A stretch of 64,000 nucleotides of DNA from Paenibacillus sp. V4I3 (GTDB taxonomy: Bacteria > Bacillota > Bacilli > Paenibacillales > NBRC-103111): NCBI RefSeq assembly GCF_030817215.1, contig NZ_JAUSZA010000001.1, forward strand, positions 5,306,501-5,370,500, read 5' to 3'. Positions 59,502 to 64,000 of this stretch are shown here, piece after piece. The notes beneath the pieces are model-generated. The model did no database searches. It was not told the origin of the DNA and worked only from the letters and a program-made list of their open reading frames with translations. The position numbers and the translations under genes are program-made. Positions within the stretch are counted from its first letter, which is position 1. Every line of letters begins with the position of its first letter.

Positions 59502-60787
59502 GACGGCTTACGACTTTGCACAATCGAAATAGCAAGTCTGCTCCAATCAAAATGCTCGCGGAACCGACGGTTCACGTCTTCAAGTGTAATCTGCTCGTAA
59601 ACAGGCAGTATATCGAATAAATCAATATCTTTGAAACGGTATTTAGTGAATTCATTCGCTATGGATTCCGGTGAGTTCATCATCCGAAGGAAATTACCAA
59701 TTTTTTTCTTACGACTCCGTTCAAAAGTGACTTCATCGAGTCCAGAATCCTTACGTTTCTCAACCTCTTCGCGAATGCGCACTACAAGTTGGTCCGGATC
59801 TTTGGTATCTCCGCCAAGAATGGAGAAAGCATAACCCTCACTGCAATTATATTCATGACCAAAATTATCGGAAATCAATTGCTCATCATATAGTGCCTGA
59901 TAAATATCAGAGCTTGAACTGAACAAAACATCTAACATTAATTTCGTCGTCAATTCTCTAACTAACAAGTCTTTCCCACTTACAGAAGGCGCAGGCTCCT
60001 TGAATCCGATTAAACATTTTGGCAATGAAACAGGTAGTAATGTTACTCTGCGCGCTTCCTTCACTTCTAGGGGCTCTTCTGGGAAAAATCGTTGGATATC
60101 ACCTTGAGGTGGAAAAGTTTTGGCAGCTTGGTTCCCTTTAACTAACGACATTACCTCTTCTGGGTCTACGCCTCCAACCACAAACAGACTCATATTGCTA
60201 GGATGATAAAATGTGTTGTAGCACTCATACAAGGTTTCTTTTGTGATTTCGGCAATAGACTCTACTGTACCAGCAATATCAATATGGATGGGATGCTTAG
60301 CATATAAGGATTCAATTAATCCATAATAGCTTCTCCAATCCGCATTATCTTCGTACATTTTGATCTCTTGACCAATAATGCCTTTTTCCTTTTCTACATT
60401 TTCATCTGTAAAATAAGGATTTTGCACAAAATTAATTAATGTCGTTAAATTTGTTAAATAGTGATCCGTGGATGAAAATAAGTACGCTGTCCGATCAAAG
60501 CTTGTAAAAGCGTTAGCCGAAGCGCCGTTTGAAGCGAAAGTAGCGAAAATATCACCTTCTGGCTCCTCAAACATTTTGTGCTCAAGAAAATGAGCAATGC
60601 CATCCGGAACTTGGACTGCCTCTTTCCCTTCAACTTGAAAAAAGTTGTCAACAGATCCGAATTGCGTCGTGAACGTCGCATAGGTTTTCTGGAAACCGTC
60701 TTTGGGTAGAACAAACACATGTAGCCCATTATCAAGCTTCTCGTGATAAATGGTTTCACCCAGGTGTGGATAAGGAATAACCTGCAT
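59498..60787 (-). CDS. ymfH: YmfH, M16-family zinc peptidase
   Basis: A 429-residue M16 peptidase with the inverted zinc motif HFLEHKMFEE and the downstream Glu. Length fits single-chain YmfH. Encoded with inactive YmfF (three bases upstream) and overlapping ymfI by four bases. In Bacillus the pair is tied to EF-P modification. AAGGGAG precedes ATG 60787. Confidence 0.92.
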   Translation of the reverse strand: MQVIPYPHLGETIYHEKLDNGLHVFVLPKDGFQKTYATFTTQFGSVDNFFQVEGKEAVQVPDGIAHFLEHKMFEEPEGDIFATFASNGASANAFTSFDRTAYLFSSTDHYLTNLTTLINFVQNPYFTDENVEKEKGIIGQEIKMYEDNADWRSYYGLIESLYAKHPIHIDIAGTVESIAEITKETLYECYNTFYHPSNMSLFVVGGVDPEEVMSLVKGNQAAKTFPPQGDIQRFFPEEPLEVKEARRVTLLPVSLPKCLIGFKEPAPSVSGKDLLVRELTTKLMLDVLFSSSSDIYQALYDEQLISDNFGHEYNCSEGYAFSILGGDTKDPDQLVVRIREEVEKRKDSGLDEVTFERSRKKKIGNFLRMMNSPESIANEFTKYRFKDIDLFDILPVYEQITLEDVNRRFREHFDWSRLAISIVQSRKPS

Positions 60788-60790
60788 CTT

Positions 60791-62071
60791 CTACTCTCCC
60801 TTCTGGTCCCGCAAAAAGTATATCGTATCCAGTTGAACACGCTTAGCAGCTTCTGCAATAGCCGTAATATCTACCTGCTCCACAGATTCAATCAAGCCTG
60901 AAACCGTACGTTCTTTTCCAGATAAAATAGCATTAAAGTCAAATGAAATTAATTCAAATGCGGAATCCTGAATTTCGCGCAGTTGATTGGCAATCATGGC
61001 TCGGGTTTGATTCCATTCAATATCACTAATCTCCCCTTGCTCCATGGCAGTCAGCTGCTTTCGAATGATATCAACCGCTTTCTCATAATTCGCCATTTCA
61101 ATCCCCGATTGAATCGTCAGAATACCTTTGTGACCATCAAACCGAGAAGAGGCATAATAGGCCAGACTCGCTTTCTCACGAACATTCGTAAACAATTTGG
61201 AATGTGGGTACCCTCCGAGAACGCCGTTATACATAAGAGCTACTGGGTACTGCTCATCTCGATACGAAATATTTGTACGCAGTCCCATGTTCAATTTCCC
61301 TTGATTAACATCTAGACGTTCAACGATTGTCTTCACATCACCTGAAGCTCCCCGCGGGGCAGATGTTACATATCCGACATCCTCCTTACGTTCAATGGAG
61401 AATGCCTGCTTTACAATACCCTCTACTTCAGAAAGCGTCGTATTTCCAACGACATAAATATCGATAGGTGCCGATTGAAGCCAGTGTTTATATTGTTCGT
61501 ATAGTCGCTCGGCATTGATAGGGTCCAAATCATCTATTTTACCTAAAGGGTGAAGCCGGTAAGGATCATCACTGCACATTTCTTCGATACAGCGTTCAGC
61601 CGCATAACGAATTTTATCGTTAATGACTGATTCTATGCGCTTCTGGAGAGTCTGCTTCTCAGCATCGACATATTTATTACGAAAATGTCCTTCTTCAAGC
61701 GCTGGTTTTGTCAAAGTTTCTCCAACGAATTCAAGTCCCTGTTTTAATAAAGATTGTGCCGATTTCACGAATCGGTCATTGATGATATCCATGCGTAACT
61801 GAACAATCTGATAATCGCCCCGTTTGTAAATATCAAAACCGAATCCTGCACCATATAAATCATCTAAATATTCTCGAAATTGCTTCGTTTCTGGGCGCAA
61901 TTCCGTACCTCTACGCAGTACAAATGGTGTTAATGCGGTACTCGTGACCGTTTCCTCCTCTAGAGGACGGCCTATGTACACTGAAATGGCAAACGTTTTA
62001 AACCGATCTGTCGGCAGCACATGTAAACGTATATGATTCCATGTAGTGCGCTCAAATTGGATATGCTTCAA
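60791..62071 (-). CDS. ymfF: YmfF, M16-family protein without zinc motif
   Basis: A 426-residue M16-like protein lacking HxxEH (region reads TALTPFVLRRGTELRPE), as expected for the non-catalytic partner of YmfH. TTG 62071 has GGGAG eight bases upstream. Forms an operon with ymfH and ymfI. Confidence 0.92.
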   Translation of the reverse strand: MKHIQFERTTWNHIRLHVLPTDRFKTFAISVYIGRPLEEETVTSTALTPFVLRRGTELRPETKQFREYLDDLYGAGFGFDIYKRGDYQIVQLRMDIINDRFVKSAQSLLKQGLEFVGETLTKPALEEGHFRNKYVDAEKQTLQKRIESVINDKIRYAAERCIEEMCSDDPYRLHPLGKIDDLDPINAERLYEQYKHWLQSAPIDIYVVGNTTLSEVEGIVKQAFSIERKEDVGYVTSAPRGASGDVKTIVERLDVNQGKLNMGLRTNISYRDEQYPVALMYNGVLGGYPHSKLFTNVREKASLAYYASSRFDGHKGILTIQSGIEMANYEKAVDIIRKQLTAMEQGEISDIEWNQTRAMIANQLREIQDSAFELISFDFNAILSGKERTVSGLIESVEQVDITAIAEAAKRVQLDTIYFLRDQKGE

Positions 62072-62123
62072 AGGTCGGTCTCCCTTCTTTGTCCGTGATA
62101 TAAATCCATTATATTCCTATACG

Positions 62124-62159
62124 AAGAGGAGAAGCAACCAAAGCTGGTTCCTTCTCCTT
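62124..62159 (-). terminator. Terminator after SleB-like gene
   Basis: On the minus strand AAGGAGAAGGAACCA pairs with TGGTTGCTTCTCCTCTT around GCTT; the tail is weak. Confidence 0.6.
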
Positions 62160-62172
62160 GTCCATGTCTAAA

Positions 62173-62952
62173 TTATTTACAGAAAATATGCTTCCCAATA
62201 TTTTTGACTTGCGGCCTACTCCAAATCCATTTGGATGTCGCCGTTACCGGGTTGAAATAATAGATACAACCGCCCGTAGGATCCCATCCATTCAGCGCAT
62301 CTTTTACGGCCTTTTTCGTCGATTCGTTTGGTGTTAGCCAAATTTGGCCATCTGCTACGGCTGTGAAAGCACCAGGCTGAAAGATAACACCAGAAACCGT
62401 ATTAGGAAAACTTGCTGACTTCACACGATTCAAAATAACTGCTGCTACGGCTACTTGACCAATATAAGGTTCTCCCCGAGCCTCACCGTGCACAGCATTC
62501 GCCATCAGATTAATATCCTGCTCAGATAAGCCCAGGTTATTAGAAGGCAGCAAATTGGCCGGCTTTTGATTTGAAGTAGCCGTTTCTTTGCCTGCACCGC
62601 TCTGTCTTCCTGCAGATGGTGCAGTAGGCTTCCAATTCTTCGTAGCTTCCCACAGTTTAAGCTTGGTCTTGGGACCTACAACGCCATCTACTTTCATCCC
62701 AAACTCACCTTGGAATCGCTTCACTGCCGTTAAAGTCTTATACCCATAATCTCCGTCTATACTGCCGTTATAGAAGCCAATGAACTTCAATCTGCCTTGC
62801 AGCTCGTTAACGTCTGCTCCTGTGGCTCCATAACGCACTTCATTTTTACTAAACGTTTCTTCTGCAGGTGGATTGAACTTTCCCTTCAACTGAAAAGCGA
62901 CAACTAGTACGAAAACAATACAAAATGTAAGTACAATTAATCGTTTATTCAT
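62173..62952 (-). CDS. SleB/CwlJ-type spore cortex or wall hydrolase
   Basis: A 259-residue exported protein: signal anchor (about 4-22), PG_binding_1 domain (about 42-98, GDYGYKTLTAVKRFQGEFG), and a SleB hydrolase domain (about 150-259) with the catalytic Glu in NAVHGEARGEPYIG and VAVAAVILNRVKS. In spore formers SleB-like lytic transglycosylases degrade cortex at germination. ATG 62952 is used; its ribosome site is close. Confidence 0.9.
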   Translation of the reverse strand: MNKRLIVLTFCIVFVLVVAFQLKGKFNPPAEETFSKNEVRYGATGADVNELQGRLKFIGFYNGSIDGDYGYKTLTAVKRFQGEFGMKVDGVVGPKTKLKLWEATKNWKPTAPSAGRQSGAGKETATSNQKPANLLPSNNLGLSEQDINLMANAVHGEARGEPYIGQVAVAAVILNRVKSASFPNTVSGVIFQPGAFTAVADGQIWLTPNESTKKAVKDALNGWDPTGGCIYYFNPVTATSKWIWSRPQVKNIGKHIFCK

Positions 62953-63026
62953 TCCCCTTCTCAACCTCACTTTTCAAATTACAGCCTTTTCTTGCTTATT
63001 ATGAGAAAGGGGCTCTCTGTTTATGC

Positions 63027-63054
63027 AAAAAAAAACACTCTCCTAAGGAGAGTG
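63027..63054 (-). terminator. Terminator after ftsK/spoIIIE
   Basis: CACTCTCC and GGAGAGTG arms around TAA, nine T on the minus strand. Confidence 0.92.
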
Positions 63055-63076
63055 CTTGTCCAATCGTCTATTTTAA

Positions 63077-64000
63077 CTAGGAACTGATCCGATTATGATG
63101 GTATTGTTCAATCGACATCAGCACCTCTCGAGGCTTACTGCCTTCGTACGGACCGACGACCCCTTTGGCTTCCATAGAGTCAACCAGCCTTGCCGCACGT
63201 GTATAACCGACTCTCATACGTCGTTGCAGCAGGGAAACAGAGGCTTGCTTGGCTTCCAATACAATTTGAACAGCCTGGTCGTACAGCTCGTCTTCAAATT
63301 CATTTTGCTGTTCCGGCATTTCTTCCACATGCGGGACCATTTCTTCTTGGTAATTCGCCTGCTCCTGCGTGCGTACAAAGCCAACCACATGTTCAACCTC
63401 TTGGTCAGATAAAAAGGCACCCTGAATACGAACAGGCTTGGACGCGCCTACTGGCAAATAAAGCATATCGCCTCGACCTAACAGCTTCTCGGCTCCGACC
63501 ATGTCCAAAATGGTCCTTGAGTCCACTTGAGACGAAACACCAAACGCAATACGAGATGGAATATTGGCTTTAATCACGCCCGTAATAACATCAACGGATG
63601 GTCGTTGTGTAGCAATAATTAAATGAATACCTGCTGCGCGGGCCATTTGAGCAAGGCGTGTGATAGAATCTTCCACATCATTAGCAGCAACCATCATTAA
63701 ATCGGCTAACTCGTCCACAATAACTACGTAATATGGCAGAGGGACTGCTGTACCGCTTTCTGTCAACATGGCATTGTAGCCCTCAATATTTCGCGTTCCG
63801 CTTTTCGAGAATAGTTCATAACGCTTTTCCATCTCAACGACGACCTTCTTTAGTGCTAACGAAGCTCGTCGAGGATCAGTTACAACTGGTGCCAGTAGAT
63901 GTGGGATCCCATTGTAGACATTCAATTCAACCATCTTCGGATCGATCATAAGAAACTTCACTTCATTAGGCTTTGCTTTATACAAAATGCTCGTAATAAT
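63077..64000 (-). CDS. FtsK/SpoIIIE DNA translocase, 5' part outside window
   Basis: The last 307 residues of the chromosome translocase, reading from the window edge to the stop at 63077. It covers the latter part of the motor domain (VDELADLMMVAANDVED Walker B region, IIATQRPSVDVITG) and the C-terminal winged-helix gamma domain (ASVSLLQRRMRVGYTRAARLVDSME) that reads polar KOPS-like sequences. The N-terminal membrane part and Walker A are outside. Followed by a strong terminator. Confidence 0.94.
   Translation of the reverse strand: MITSILYKAKPNEVKFLMIDPKMVELNVYNGIPHLLAPVVTDPRRASLALKKVVVEMEKRYELFSKSGTRNIEGYNAMLTESGTAVPLPYYVVIVDELADLMMVAANDVEDSITRLAQMARAAGIHLIIATQRPSVDVITGVIKANIPSRIAFGVSSQVDSRTILDMVGAEKLLGRGDMLYLPVGASKPVRIQGAFLSDQEVEHVVGFVRTQEQANYQEEMVPHVEEMPEQQNEFEDELYDQAVQIVLEAKQASVSLLQRRMRVGYTRAARLVDSMEAKGVVGPYEGSKPREVLMSIEQYHHNRISS

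Overview
The window looks like the chromosome of an endospore-forming, low-to-mid GC Bacillota, most likely Paenibacillus or a close relative. The evidence is the conserved order ftsK/spoIIIE, ymfF, ymfH, ymfI, ymfJ, ymfK, rodZ, rimO, pgsA, cinA, recA, recX, rny, ymdB, spoVS, miaB, ricA (known from Bacillus subtilis), strong AGGAGG ribosome binding sites, and many TTG and GTG starts. Assignment to Paenibacillus rather than Bacillus is an inference. No rRNA, tRNA, insertion sequence, prophage or CRISPR array was seen.

Region 1 (1-14740) is a dedicated pyrimidine degradation locus. Reading leftward from 14740 come an ABC importer (ATPase, two permeases, NMT1/THI5-type lipoprotein), a class III aminotransferase, two different candidate N-carbamoyl-beta-alanine hydrolases (M20 type and nitrilase type), PreT, PreA, dihydropyrimidinase and a 71-residue unknown protein. 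A PucR-type regulator converges on the end of this operon. A divergent (methyl)malonate-semialdehyde dehydrogenase, cut by the window edge, can finish the route uracil > dihydrouracil > N-carbamoyl-beta-alanine > beta-alanine > malonate semialdehyde > acetyl-CoA.

Region 2 (14741-39640) is accessory. It holds two NlpC/P60 wall hydrolases, an LD-carboxypeptidase, two tyrosine recombinases (one XerS-like), an AraC regulator, an ABC-2 exporter operon, an aldo/keto reductase, two-subunit alpha-beta/gamma-delta 2-oxoacid:ferredoxin oxidoreductase genes, an orphan histidine kinase, an LMW phosphatase coupled to an orphan ABC ATPase, and several small unknown genes. Two riboswitches stand out: a c-di-GMP-I (GEMM) element with its terminator before an SH3-NlpC/P60 gene (about 32036-32121), and a ykkC-class element with its terminator before the ABC exporter (about 25051-25150).

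Region 3 (39641-64000) is core housekeeping, nearly all on the minus strand: ricA, miaB, pduL, korAB, a membrane dipeptidase, spoVS, ymdB, rny, recX, recA (with an SOS box), cinA, pgsA, rimO, a YajQ-type protein, rodZ, the ymf cluster, a SleB-like hydrolase and the end of an FtsK/SpoIIIE translocase. ymfI is frameshifted inside a perfect hairpin. Leader-located palindromic repeats occur before the aldo/keto reductase, miaB and cinA genes.
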